A stretch of DNA of 64,000 nt, from assembly GCF_026262505.1 (NCBI RefSeq), contig NC_067206.1, positions 7,840,879-7,904,878 of the forward strand. The letters are read 5' to 3'. This DNA is from Trichomonas vaginalis G3. Taxonomy: Eukaryota; Parabasalia; Trichomonadida; Trichomonadidae. Position numbers and translations under genes: made by a program. The notes under the pieces were generated by a model. The model was not told the DNA's origin. It was given only the letters and a program-made list of their open reading frames with translations, and ran no database searches. Shown piece by piece: positions 28,681 to 38,796 of this stretch (its first letter is position 1; every line of letters begins with the position of its first letter).

Positions 28681-31600
28681 ATGAGACACTGTTCCGCATT
28701 GATAACTTGAACGCGGAAGTTTGACCGACAAGAGTGTATTGTGCACTCCTGTCGGTCGCAGTGTCTCATTCTGGGAGACATTGCCTCTGCATGTCTCCCA
28801 GAATGGAACAATGTTCCGCATTGATAACTTGAACGCGGAAGTTTGACCGACAAGAGTGTATTGTGCACTCCTGTCGGTCGCAGTGTCTCATTCTGGGAGA
28901 CATTGCCTCTGCATGTCTCCCAGAATGGAACAATGTTCCGCATTGATAACTTGAACGCGGAAGTTTGACCGACAAGAGTGTATTGTGCACTCCTGTCGGT
29001 CGCAGTGTCTCATTCTGGGAGACATTGCCTCTGCATGTCTCCCAGAATGGAACAATGTTCCGCATTGATAACTTGAACGCGGAAGTTTGACCGACAAGAG
29101 TGTATTGTGCACTCCTGTCGGTCGCAGTGTCTCATTCTGGGAGACATTGCCTCTGCATGTCTCCCAGAATGGAACAATGTTCCGCATTGATAACTTGAAC
29201 GCGGAAGTTTGACCGACAAGAGTGTATTGTGCACTCCTGTCGGTCGCAGTGTCTCATTCTGGGAGACATTGCCTCTGCATGTCTCCCAGAATGGAACAAT
29301 GTTCCGCATTGATAACTTGAACGCGGAAGTTTGACCGACAAGAGTGTATTGTGCACTCCTGTCGGTCGCAGTGTCTCATTCTGGGAGACATTGCCTCTGC
29401 ATGTCTCCCAGAATGGAACAATGTTCCGCATTGATAACTTGAACGCGGAAGTTTGACCGACAAGAGTGTATTGTGCACTCCTGTCGGTCGCAGTGTCTCA
29501 TTCTGGGAGACATTGCCTCTGCATGTCTCCCAGAATGGAACAATGTTCCGCATTGATAACTTGAACGCGGAAGTTTGACCGACAAGAGTGTATTGTGCAC
29601 TCCTGTCGGTCGCAGTGTCTCATTCTGGGAGACATTGCCTCTGCATGTCTCCCAGAATGGAACAATGTTCCGCATTGATAACTTGAACGCGGAAGTTTGA
29701 CCGACAAGAGTGTATTGTGCACTCCTGTCGGTCGCAGTGTCTCATTCTGGGAGACATTGCCTCTGCATGTCTCCCAGAATGGAACAATGTTCCGCATTGA
29801 TAACTTGAACGCGGAAGTTTGACCGACAAGAGTGTATTGTGCACTCCTGTCGGTCGCAGTGTCTCATTCTGGGAGACATTGCCTCTGCATGTCTCCCAGA
29901 ATGGAACAATGTTCCGCATTGATAACTTGAACGCGGAAGTTTGACCGACAAGAGTGTATTGTGCACTCCTGTCGGTCGCAGTGTCTCATTCTGGGAGACA
30001 TTGCCTCTGCATGTCTCCCAGAATGGAACAATGTTCCGCATTGATAACTTGAACGCGGAAGTTTGACCGACAAGAGTGTATTGTGCACTCCTGTCGGTCG
30101 CAGTGTCTCATTCTGGGAGACATTGCCTCTGCATGTCTCCCAGAATGGAACAATGTTCCGCATTGATAACTTGAACGCGGAAGTTTGACCGACAAGAGTG
30201 TATTGTGCACTCCTGTCGGTCGCAGTGTCTCATTCTGGGAGACATTGCCTCTGCATGTCTCCCAGAATGGAACAATGTTCCGCATTGATAACTTGAACGC
30301 GGAAGTTTGACCGACAAGAGTGTATTGTGCACTCCTGTCGGTCGCAGTGTCTCATTCTGGGAGACATTGCCTCTGCATGTCTCCCAGAATGGAACAATGT
30401 TCCGCATTGATAACTTGAACGCGGAAGTTTGACCGACAAGAGTGTATTGTGCACTCCTGTCGGTCGCAGTGTCTCATTCTGGGAGACATTGCCTCTGCAT
30501 GTCTCCCAGAATGGAACAATGTTCCGCATTGATAACTTGAACGCGGAAGTTTGACCGACAAGAGTGTATTGTGCACTCCTGTCGGTCGCAGTGTCTCATT
30601 CTGGGAGACATTGCCTCTGCATGTCTCCCAGAATGGAACAATGTTCCGCATTGATAACTTGAACGCGGAAGTTTGACCGACAAGAGTGTATTGTGCACTC
30701 CTGTCGGTCGCAGTGTCTCATTCTGGGAGACATTGCCTCTGCATGTCTCCCAGAATGGAACAATGTTCCGCATTGATAACTTGAACGCGGAAGTTTGACC
30801 GACAAGAGTGTATTGTGCACTCCTGTCGGTCGCAGTGTCTCATTCTGGGAGACATTGCCTCTGCATGTCTCCCAGAATGGAACAATGTTCCGCATTGATA
30901 ACTTGAACGCGGAAGTTTGACCGACAAGAGTGTATTGTGCACTCCTGTCGGTCGCAGTGTCTCATTCTGGGAGACATTGCCTCTGCATGTCTCCCAGAAT
31001 GGAACAATGTTCCGCATTGATAACTTGAACGCGGAAGTTTGACCGACAAGAGTGTATTGTGCACTCCTGTCGGTCGCAGTGTCTCATTCTGGGAGACATT
31101 GCCTCTGCATGTCTCCCAGAATGGAACAATGTTCCGCATTGATAACTTGAACGCGGAAGTTTGACCGACAAGAGTGTATTGTGCACTCCTGTCGGTCGCA
31201 GTGTCTCATTCTGGGAGACATTGCCTCTGCATGTCTCCCAGAATGGAACAATGTTCCGCATTGATAACTTGAACGCGGAAGTTTGACCGACAAGAGTGTA
31301 TTGTGCACTCCTGTCGGTCGCAGTGTCTCATTCTGGGAGACATTGCCTCTGCATGTCTCCCAGAATGGAACAATGTTCCGCATTGATAACTTGAACGCGG
31401 AAGTTTGACCGACAAGAGTGTATTGTGCACTCCTCGGTCGCAGTGTCTCATTCTGGGAGACATTGCCTCTGCATGTCTCCCAGAATGGAACAATGTTCCG
31501 CATTGATAACTTGAACGCGGAAGTTTGACCGACAAGAGTGTATTGTGCACTCCTGTCGGTCGCAGTGTCTCATTCTGGGAGACATTGCCTCTGCATGTCT

Positions 31601-31784
31601 CCCAGAATGGAACAATGTTCCGCATTGATAACTTGAACGCGGAAGTTTGACCGACAAGAGTGTATTGTGCACTCCTGTCGGTCGCAGTGTCTCATTCTGG
31701 GAGACATTGCCTCTGCATGTCTCCCAGAATGGAACAATGTTCCGCATTGATAACTTGAACGCGGAAGTTTGACCGACAAGAGTG
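28681..31784 (-). repeat. 122-bp tandem repeat, array 1 (25 periods)
   Basis: The landmark TTCCGCATTGATAAC recurs from 28692 to 31740 every 122 bp, giving 26 copies, with one unit 2 bp short (near 31434). The units are otherwise essentially identical. Each unit consists of three hairpins in series: TTCCGC...GCGGAA, ACCGACA...TGTCGGT (with an inner GAGTG...CACTC) and a perfect 15-bp stem CATTCTGGGAGACAT...ATGTCTCCCAGAATG with a 9-base loop. The 99-codon open frames inside are a by-product of periodicity and are not called as genes. Confidence 0.97.
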
Positions 31785-32091
31785 CATTATCCAATCTTTT
31801 TTGTCATATACCTCAACCCACAAAGACAAAACCTTACATAAAATAGGTAAACTTTGGTTTTCACTTAATAATGTTTATTTTTAATTTTTTGTTCTTTATA
31901 TAACTTTTTCTTCTACTAAACTATTTTACAGACTCTACTGAGCTATCCTCACATATATACCCGTGACAATAACACATATATACTCCCTTCATATTCTGAT
32001 CTCATGACATATTACAGCACAAACTATAATTATACAACATACCTCATAAAGTCTGATTTTACCCCTATCTAAGCGTTCAAAACCTATTTTC
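31785..32091 (+). repeat. Unique inverted arm, left
   Basis: About 307 bp that returns reverse-complemented at 32440-32745, with only a few single-base differences or indels. It starts exactly where array 1 stops, at the shared GAGTGCATTATCC junction. It is AT-rich with no ORF. It forms the inner part of the foldback arm. Confidence 0.9.
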
Positions 32092-32439
32092 CTTAAAATT
32101 TCTCTTCAAGTTCATACTGAAACAACATCTTTTTTGAAAATACAATTTTTTCAAAAAATGTATGAATTCAAAAGTGCATACTATATCTAGTCATTACCCA
32201 ACATTAATTTTGTATTTTAGTTTTTAAGATATTCATTTTATTATACGTCTTATTCAGAAAATTAAATATATTTGTGAGGGAAAACGGAGGAAATAATAAA
32301 TATGTCAAGATCGAGGAATTGACAATTTTAAGGAAATATTAAGTTGTGTATTTTGTGTTTATCTCATTGTGTGATGCATATTTTCACGATCTGACAGCAG
32401 AAATCGAATCAGCAGAGCCAGAAGAATCAGATTACGCGG
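32092..32439. other. Central loop of the foldback palindrome
   Basis: About 350 bp of AT-rich sequence between the inverted arms. No ORF, no repeat and no recognisable RNA gene was found. Confidence 0.6.
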
Positions 32440-32745
32440 GGAAAATAGTTTTGAACGCTTAGATAGGGGTAAAATCAGACTTTATGAGGTATGTTGTATA
32501 ATTATAGTTTGTGCTGTAATATGTCATGAGATCAGAATATGAAGGGAGTATATATGTGTTATTGTCACGGGTATATATGTGAGGATAGCTCAGTAGAGTC
32601 TGTAAAATAGTTAGTAGAAGAAAAAGTTATATAAAGAACAAAAAATGAAAAATAAACATTATTAAGTGAAAACCAAAGTTTACCTATTTTATGTAAGGTT
32701 TTGTCTTTGTGGGTTGAGGTATATGACAAAAAAGATTGGATAATG
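32440..32745 (-). repeat. Unique inverted arm, right
   Basis: Reverse complement of 31785-32091 at about 99% identity by eye. It leads directly into the stub of array 2 at TGCACTCTTGTCGG. Confidence 0.9.
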
Positions 32746-32825
32746 CACTCTTGTCGGTCAAACTTCCGCGTTCAAGTTATCAATGCGGAACATTGTTCCA
32801 TTCTGGGAGACATGCAGAGGCAATG
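32746..32825 (+). repeat. Stub of 122-bp array 2, left of the Maverick insertion
   Basis: Two-thirds of one 122-bp unit in array 2 orientation. It stops at GCAGAGGCAATG, and the remainder of the same unit (TCTCCCAGAATG) resumes at 56844 on the far side of element 2. This shows the two pieces were once continuous. Confidence 0.93.
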
Positions 32826-32890
32826 AAAAAAAAAAAAAAAAAAAAAAAAAAAGGGTAGTGGGGCTTCCAGGCACTTCGTGCCCTCTAGCC
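32826..32890 (+). repeat. Left terminal inverted repeat of element 2
   Basis: A run of 27 A is followed by GGGTAGTGGGGCTTCCAGG and a GGCAC-ttc-GTGCC hairpin ending in CTCTAGCC. The reverse complement of the right end matches over about 38 bp plus the A run, with about three differences. Confidence 0.9.
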
Positions 32891-32945
32891 CCCCGTCACT
32901 TTTCTGTCACTTTTCAGGAAAAAACATTTTTATTATATATATAAA

Positions 32946-33740
32946 ATGAATTTTACAAAACCACCGTTACCCTTCTTTGGAAATAAGAGTAGATGTAAAG
33001 ATATTCTATTGAGAGAACTTAAGAAACTACCGAATGGTCTAACATTTGTAGACTTGTTCGGTGGAAGTTTCTATATATCTCATTTGTGCCATACAATATT
33101 TCCTGACTCAAAGATTATATGCAATGACTTCGACAACTATATGAACCGTCTCAAACATATACCAGACACAAACAAAATATTGAAAGAGTTAAAAGAAAAG
33201 ATACCTATAGGTAAGATGGAACGTATACCATTAGATAAGAAAAATACTGTCAGAGAGGTTTTGAAAAAGGCAGAGTATATTGACTGGGATAGTATATCTG
33301 CTAGACTATTATATAGTGGTGCTATAAGAGTTCATGACATTGAAACACTTATGTCAAAAGTTTTATATCTTAACTATAAAAATTTTTCAAAGAGGACATA
33401 GAAATATATTGAGGGTATAGAGTTTGTGAGATGTCATTGGACAGAGTTGTATGAAAAATATAAAGACAAGGAAATGTTTTCTTTATAGTGGACCCGCCGT
33501 TCTTTAACACATGGGATTTTCAATACCAAGTAGACTGGACTTTGAGAGACTCTTTAGAAACTTTAGACGTTTTACATAACCATCCATGCTTTTACTTTAC
33601 ATCCGATAAAAGTGTTTGGAAAGTGTCATGAGATGGTTAGAGGACATACATGACTATGAGTTTAGATACGATAAGATAGAATATGAGAGAGGTCTATAAA
33701 CTGGAGAAAGTGTCATAACAAAGAAATTTTACTAGTAAGT
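32946..33740 (+). pseudogene. D12-class (Dam-like) DNA adenine methyltransferase remnant
   Basis: The first part has the AdoMet-binding motif FVDLFGGS and the N-terminal PFFGNKSR pattern of D12-class N6-adenine methylases. Further on, a catalytic DPPF-type motif is recognisable. Such enzymes methylate adenine in DNA and are carried by some Polintons and large DNA viruses. It is the first gene inside the left terminal repeat. The gene is broken at a few places, so it is treated as a fossil. Confidence 0.75.
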
Positions 33741-33898
33741 AAATGTGGTTTGAAATAGGACTACTTGTTTTAGGTTTTTTTCCATTGTGTCATTTACTTA
33801 TTTGACGTGGCAGAAAAGTACAGAGAATATGAGATGAACCAATGCCTGCAAATGTTCAGCATATGTACTCGTAAGAGATATTTTTTATCTAATATTAA

Positions 33899-34261
33899 AT
33901 GGACGCACAGAACTTAGCGAATGCACAGCAACCTGGACAACCAAACCCAGAGAATATTTCAGATGAAGTTAGAATACAAACTGCAATGGCAAACTATGGT
34001 CAAGTGCCAACAGATGTACAAATGCAAACTGCCATGTCAAATGACGCTGCGTTAGGTTTGCCACCATGGTATGCAAATATGAGATGGAAAGAGTTTTATA
34101 CAAACCCCGAAGTGGGATATAAACAACTCTATGCAGATGACGCGAACACAGGAGTTGACCCAGAGTATGTTTTCTACCAGAGGAGAAATAGAATGTATGA
34201 GCTCCAGTTAAAGAATGCTATGGAACTCAGAAGGAAACGTAAGAGACTAGGTGGACATTAG
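33899..34261 (+). CDS. Hypothetical Maverick protein (120 aa)
   Basis: Gln/Asn-rich N-terminus with a repeated motif (DEVRIQTAMANYG and TDVQMQTAMSND), then an aromatic region (PPWYANMRWKEFY) and a basic C-terminus (RRKRKRLGGH). The start follows TTTTTTATCTAATATTAA, the T-run motif. No family is recognised; the basic tail suggests DNA binding or an assembly role. Confidence 0.5.
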   Translation: MDAQNLANAQQPGQPNPENISDEVRIQTAMANYGQVPTDVQMQTAMSNDAALGLPPWYANMRWKEFYTNPEVGYKQLYADDANTGVDPEYVFYQRRNRMYELQLKNAMELRRKRKRLGGH

Positions 34262-34279
34262 ATTTTTACATATAGTAAA

Positions 34280-34522
34280 ATGGGTTTCTTTGGAAGAATA
34301 GGAAACTTCTTTCGAAAATGTTGGAAGAGGTATATGGAATGGAATAAAAACCGTCGGAAGAGGAATTTGGAACGGAGTCAAAAATATTGGCAAAGAGTAG
34401 GTCAGTTCGTTGGTATTATACCTAAAGACCCTGAACCAGAAGAGCAAGCTCCTGTTATACAACAGCCTGAACCTGCACCACAGTCTAGTTGGCAACCAAA
34501 TCCAACACCTCAACCGTATTAA
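34280..34522 (+). CDS. Small protein with amphipathic basic N-terminus and Pro/Gln tail (80 aa)
   Basis: It begins MGFFGRIGNFFRKCWKRY, an amphipathic and strongly basic helix like membrane-active peptides. A proline/glutamine-rich tail follows (PEPAPQSSWQPNPTPQPY). The ORF near 37592 of the same element has the same layout with a different sequence. The start follows GATTTTTACATATAG. It could be a membrane-lytic virion protein, by analogy with adenovirus protein VI; this is inference. Confidence 0.45.
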   Translation: MGFFGRIGNFFRKCWKRYMEWNKNRRKRNLERSQKYWQRVGQFVGIIPKDPEPEEQAPVIQQPEPAPQSSWQPNPTPQPY

Positions 34523-34526
34523 AAAA

Positions 34527-35373
34527 TTATATTTTTACCGTTCGATAGTAGTTGTATATGAAACTAAGTTCTAAGTAAAACGCGTGGTATAATGGAATTA
34601 TTCTCTTTCTTCCATCTGTAGTAAACCATACTTGAAAGTCTGAAATACTTCCACTTGGTGGTTCGTATAGCTTTGTAGGTTTTTCGTAAAAGTCATTTGC
34701 CAAGCATAAAAAAGAGTTTTGTGCACCAGAAAATGAAGCATGAACTATAATAGCATCTGAGTCGAAAACATTTTCATATGTTCCATTAGGGTTTTCGACT
34801 TCATAAAAGTTCGGGTGTACTGGATATTCTGCAGGCTGATTTAACATCCTCAAAAATCTATACCATGCCAAGTTGTTATATTTTGTAGAAATATAAACGT
34901 CTTCTCCAAGGTCTTCTATTCTATTGAATTTAACAGTTGCATTTTTCCTGTCATATAAAATATCGAGATGGTACTCTCCTTCGTCAATGTTAAACTGGTT
35001 TGCATATTCGAGATAGATATCGTTTATTTTTTCTTGAAAAGCTTGAAGAGTTGTTTCTAAGTTTACAAGCAAATTCACTTGTAAAAGTTTCCCTGTTCAA
35101 TTTCTCATACGTACGTTTTTCTTTGTTATAGTATCGAACTTCAAAAGCGACCGTAAATGGGAAACCATGTATGGCTTCTGAAATGAATTTCATTCTACGA
35201 AAGCCAATAGCTTTTGTGACGGATGGGTCTCTTAACCATCTTAACGGGTAGTCAAAACGATAGCCTTCATGCTTTACGGTCTCTGTCTCAAACTTTTGAC
35301 CGACATTCGTAAAAAGTTCATCTAATGGTTTAGTTGTAGCAACTCTTGAATTTTCTTTTTCTATTGAAAGCAT
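34527..35373 (-). pseudogene. Penton-like minor capsid remnant
   Basis: Beta-rich sequence in the same relative layout as the penton-like gene at 3466-4323 of element 1. An early FDYPLRWL strand parallels FKFPTDWI there, and a late SGAQNSFLCL stretch parallels the ILYSNLS/EFIGHTR part. It is divergent from the fibre-like gene. Broken (about one break). The penton call is inferred from layout and element type. Confidence 0.5.
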
Positions 35374-35394
35374 ATTTTATCTAGAATAAAAATG
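35373..35394. promoter_or_regulatory. Compact bidirectional promoter-like site
   Basis: The penton-like and fibre-like starts are back to back with 18 bp between them. The intervening sequence is nearly palindromic around TCTAGA, giving TTTTATCTAGAATAAAA. Read either way it supplies the T-run-plus-A motif seen before other genes of both elements. Confidence 0.5.
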
Positions 35395-36623
35395 TCGAAA
35401 GAAACAGCGTCTATGAGAGAAATACAACACAACCGACAACTCATTGTACAAGCTCTAAATAAGAACACAACAAACTTTTCAAACTATTCTAAGATATCTG
35501 AGTCATTGAAAGAAGGAAACTTAAAACTGACGATAAACCCATTGACAGACGAGTTTCTGTTTCAAGACAGTAAGAACCATACTGTTTGTATAAATCCAAC
35601 AAAAAGAACTTTAAACGAGAAACCTATAGATGAACTTCTTTTGAAAGCAGATGTTGAAAAGAAAGCTGACAAAGAGTATGTAGATGCAACAAGAGACTAT
35701 ATTCTCGCATGGACAGATAGAACATACCCACAAAAACACCATACACATAACATCTATGACGTAGATGAACTACAGCAATGTTAGATGACAAAGCAGATAA
35801 AACATATGTTGACAATAAAATGTCAAGTGAAGTGACAAGAGCTGACAAAGAATATTCTAAAAAGACTCATACACATACCATTGCAAATATTACAAACTTA
35901 CAAGAAACCTTAAACAGGAAAAGTGACGTTGGACATACACACGATTTCTTCGCAACTGTTGGTATAGAAAATATTGAAGGAACGGTTGAAGAAACTGGTG
36001 GATGTATTAAATTGGAAACCTCCTAACTTTCCACAAGGTTTAACATCGGAGGATGACATAACGACGATGAAATACACTAGATGTAGAAATGTCTATGTCA
36101 TGGAGGATGAAAAAAAAGTTAAATTCACTGCTCAAGATTTATATGATAAAAAAGCTGACAAAACAGAGCTTCAAACGTTAAAGACAGAAATACTTCAAAC
36201 ACTATATCCTATAGGTTCTATTTACACGTCAATGAACTCTACCAGACCAGAAGTAGTACTTGGTCTCGGAACTTGGACTCAAATAGTCGACAGGTTTTTG
36301 TATTGTGCAAACTCTTCAAAGGAAACAGGTGGAAGTAAAACGATTTCAGGTGAAAATTTACCTGCACACAGTCACTACATAGATTTAAGTACATCTCAAG
36401 CAGGTTGGCATAAGCATAGATTTTGGGATTGGTCACAATGACAAAAGGTAAAGGATATGATGTTAAAGACAACGTTAAGTTTGCTATAAATTGTTACTGG
36501 AGTAACACTGAGGGAGGAGGAAACCATACACATCGCGTTTCAGGGTATACGCAAACAACGGGACAAAGTAAAGACTACATGCCACCTTACATGACAGTTT
36601 ACGCATGGTATAGAATTGCTTAG
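35392..36623 (+). pseudogene. Phage-type tail-fibre/baseplate tip protein remnant
   Basis: The N-terminal and middle parts carry DKADKTYVD and HTHTIANITNL repeats typical of trimeric fibre shafts. The C-terminal region has YPIGSIYTSMNST, GTWTQIVDRFLY, ENLPAHSH and PPYMTVYAWYRIA. Those features mark the phage Gp10-C/collar-type receptor-binding tip found in many bacteriophage baseplate and fibre proteins. A fibre on a Maverick particle would serve attachment. It is broken at a few places. The fibre family is well supported; its use by a Maverick is inference. Confidence 0.75.
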
Positions 36624-37523
36624 TCGTCATTTTCAACTTCTTTAGCATATTCGTCAGGAGTTGTCTTATATTTGTTAGGAACTGTCTTTGAAAGTATACC
36701 ACCTTGAACTTTGACAAGTTTGAAACGAGGTCTGACAATAGTAGTTTTATCTTCTGCTTGCAGTCTGTACATTTTGCCATGTTTGCCTAAAACTTCATAA
36801 TATTCTCTTGTATACTTTCTTCTATTTTTACGAACACGAATGTGAGTACCTGTCGAGTTCCCATTGTTGTCATAGTCAATAGTATTTTCATATGGGTCGC
36901 GTTTAGGTATTTCTATTTTTACTTTGTCACCTTTCTTAAGTTTGAAGCCTGGCATTCTTTCTTGTTTGTCTCTTTTGACTAAACTATTAAATATATAGTC
37001 TTTCTCTAAGTCAGGGTTGTTTTTCATTTCTTCGGGGAGTGGTTTCCCAAACCTTTTTGTTTACGGCTATTGTAAATATTTAAAACTTGTCTCATCTTTG
37101 CCATGGAGAAATGTCTGTATTTGTCGTCATATGACATTTCATTTGCTTCACCACCTTGTGGTTGGTTTAAGTCTCTTAAGATTTTTATACAACTGTCAAT
37201 GACACCAAGAGCAGAATGGTTTTGGTCGACAATGAAATATTGGTTTACATTTTTTGAACGCAGATAGTTTTTAATATCGTCTGATTTGAAAGAACTTTCA
37301 CAGTCAGATGTCAGTTTTGTTGGATGGTATTTGTCAACGAATATTGTCAAAGCAGTTTTCACATCTAAAATATTTTTGGACATAATGGTATGGCTTCACA
37401 GTATCTTGTGTTTTGACCGACAAATATTAGCCAGTATGGTGGTCCATCTGTTCTAACTCTCGGAATGTTTTCCAAGATATCCATAAACCAAGCATTTGGT
37501 GTTGAACTAAAGATTTTTATCAT
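36620..37523 (-). pseudogene. Retroviral-type (rve) integrase remnant
   Basis: A core with WFMDILENI, YWLIFVG, LTSDCESSF and LGVIDSCIKILRDL recalls the catalytic domain of Maverick/Polinton integrases. A C-terminal domain rich in basic beta strands follows (GDKVKIEIPKRD, REYYEVLGKHGKMYRL), resembling the chromodomain/SH3-like tail of these proteins. The enzyme inserts the element with a short target duplication. Broken (about two breaks). Confidence 0.75.
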
Positions 37524-37591
37524 GAGTGCTTTCTTTTCGCTTTAGAAACATAGGGGTCCTTGTTTGGATTCGTCATTTTTACCCATAAGAA

Positions 37592-37994
37592 ATGGGTTTA
37601 TTTGGCGCATTAGCAGGAGTTGCATCCAGATTTTTGCCCGCAGTGGGAACAATAGCCAGAGGTGCATTTGGAATTGGAAGGAAGATTTTGAGTACATTAG
37701 GTATACTTGAAAGAGAAAGCACAACCTATTATACAAACTGTACAGAAAGGTTGGGATGTAGCACGAGATGCAGCAAATCTTATTCCAAATCCTGAAACAA
37801 GAGGAAAAGTTCAAGGATGGATGGACAATGTAGGAAGACAAGCAGGAAACTACTATAACAAAGCAAATGACTACTATAACCAAGCAGGGCACTATATGGA
37901 CCAAGGTGAAAGATTCTTTAACAGAGGATATAACCATGCACAACAGTGGGTAAACAACAACCAACCGCAACCGCCTCAAACGTGGGGAATGTAA
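37592..37994 (+). pseudogene. Small structural-type protein remnant, hydrophobic N-terminus
   Basis: It starts MGLFGALAGVASRFLPAVG, a glycine/alanine-rich amphipathic segment. Later it has a repetitive Asn/Tyr/Gln region (YYNKANDYYNQAGHYMDQ) and a PQPPQ tail. The start is preceded by ATTTTTACCCATAAG. Its layout recalls the 80-aa protein at 34280. It may be a minor virion protein. Broken (about one break). Confidence 0.45.
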
Positions 37995-38187
37995 ATTTTT
38001 TTACTGAGATGAAATGAACAATACAGCATTGAGACAAATGGGTTCAAGATGGATTTGTCGGCTTCCAGCAGTTACACACCACGTGTTTGTCAAGTTCTTC
38101 CTATACCTCAGGAAGTTTTAGACCGACTTAAAAAACAACAACAACCAGTTGAAAACAAACCAAACTAAAATTTTTTACTGAGATGAA
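37994..38187 (+). promoter_or_regulatory. Duplicated promoter-like sites and a short ORF
   Basis: Two nearly identical blocks, TTTTTTACTGAGATGAAATG, end at the ATGs at 38014 and 38188. The first precedes only a 35-codon frame; the second precedes the 145-aa gene. The duplication supports TTTTTTACTGAGATGAA as a functional upstream element. Confidence 0.5.
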
Positions 38188-38625
38188 ATGACCGAAGAAG
38201 TTGAAACGGTAGATTTGACACCACAAACAAAAAGTTCAGAACCATTGTCAAAACCTGTCAAAGAACTTACAGATGAAGAAAAAAATTCAATAATAGAAAG
38301 TGCCAGGTCTGGAAATACAAACCCTAACTACAAAGTCACTTTTCATAGAAATGGAACGGCTAGTATCTCAAAAAAGAAACAGACTCTCACAAATAAAATA
38401 TTGAAGTCTGAAGGAGCTTTCGAGACAACAGATGGAAAAGTTTACTTCACTGACCAACAGTTCATTATAGAACATCTCATTGACTTAGAGTCGAAATATT
38501 CTAAACTTTACAACAAACACAAAAAGTTGAAAGGAAAACAAAAACAGATGGCATATGATATTTATGAAGATGTTGACGACACAACTGTTCCTGCAGTGGG
38601 TAAAGTCAGAGGAACCGAAAAGTGA
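38188..38625 (+). CDS. Small basic-domain protein (145 aa)
   Basis: It has an acidic, Thr/Ser-rich N-terminus. Residues 30-72 follow the small domain pattern seen in element 1: DEEKNSIIESAR, NYKVTFHRNGTASISKKK, then TL. A helical lysine-rich segment comes next (LESKYSKLYNKHKKLKGKQ). Downstream sequence to about 38695 continues with K/P-rich coding-like composition. It is clearly related to 4666-4857 and 7249-7485 by pattern. The function is unknown. Confidence 0.5.
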   Translation: MTEEVETVDLTPQTKSSEPLSKPVKELTDEEKNSIIESARSGNTNPNYKVTFHRNGTASISKKKQTLTNKILKSEGAFETTDGKVYFTDQQFIIEHLIDLESKYSKLYNKHKKLKGKQKQMAYDIYEDVDDTTVPAVGKVRGTEK

Positions 38626-38796
38626 CGAAAAACCGATAGAAGAAGAAAAACCAAAAACTGAAGATAAACCAAAACCAAAGTTTAGTTTCAACTAAACCAA
38701 GTCAACCTTCATTAGCTGGTATGGGTTGGCGTCAAAGACTTATGGCAGCGGTGGTTATGTAAGTAAAGAAAAAAATATTTTTTTTTTTTTATAAAA

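Noticed and set aside
28681-31784. CRISPR-like array
   Set aside because: The units are continuous, with no variable spacers, and lie in eukaryotic DNA without cas genes.
28585-31794. Dozens of 99- to 139-codon open frames in array 1
   Set aside because: They are the same frame read again in each 122-bp unit, shift with unit length and have no start context; the hairpin structure explains the sequence.
35773-36026. Host collagen- or fibre-like gene of the protist
   Set aside because: The frames lie inside element 2 between its penton-like and integrase parts and share its promoter motif, so they belong to the element.
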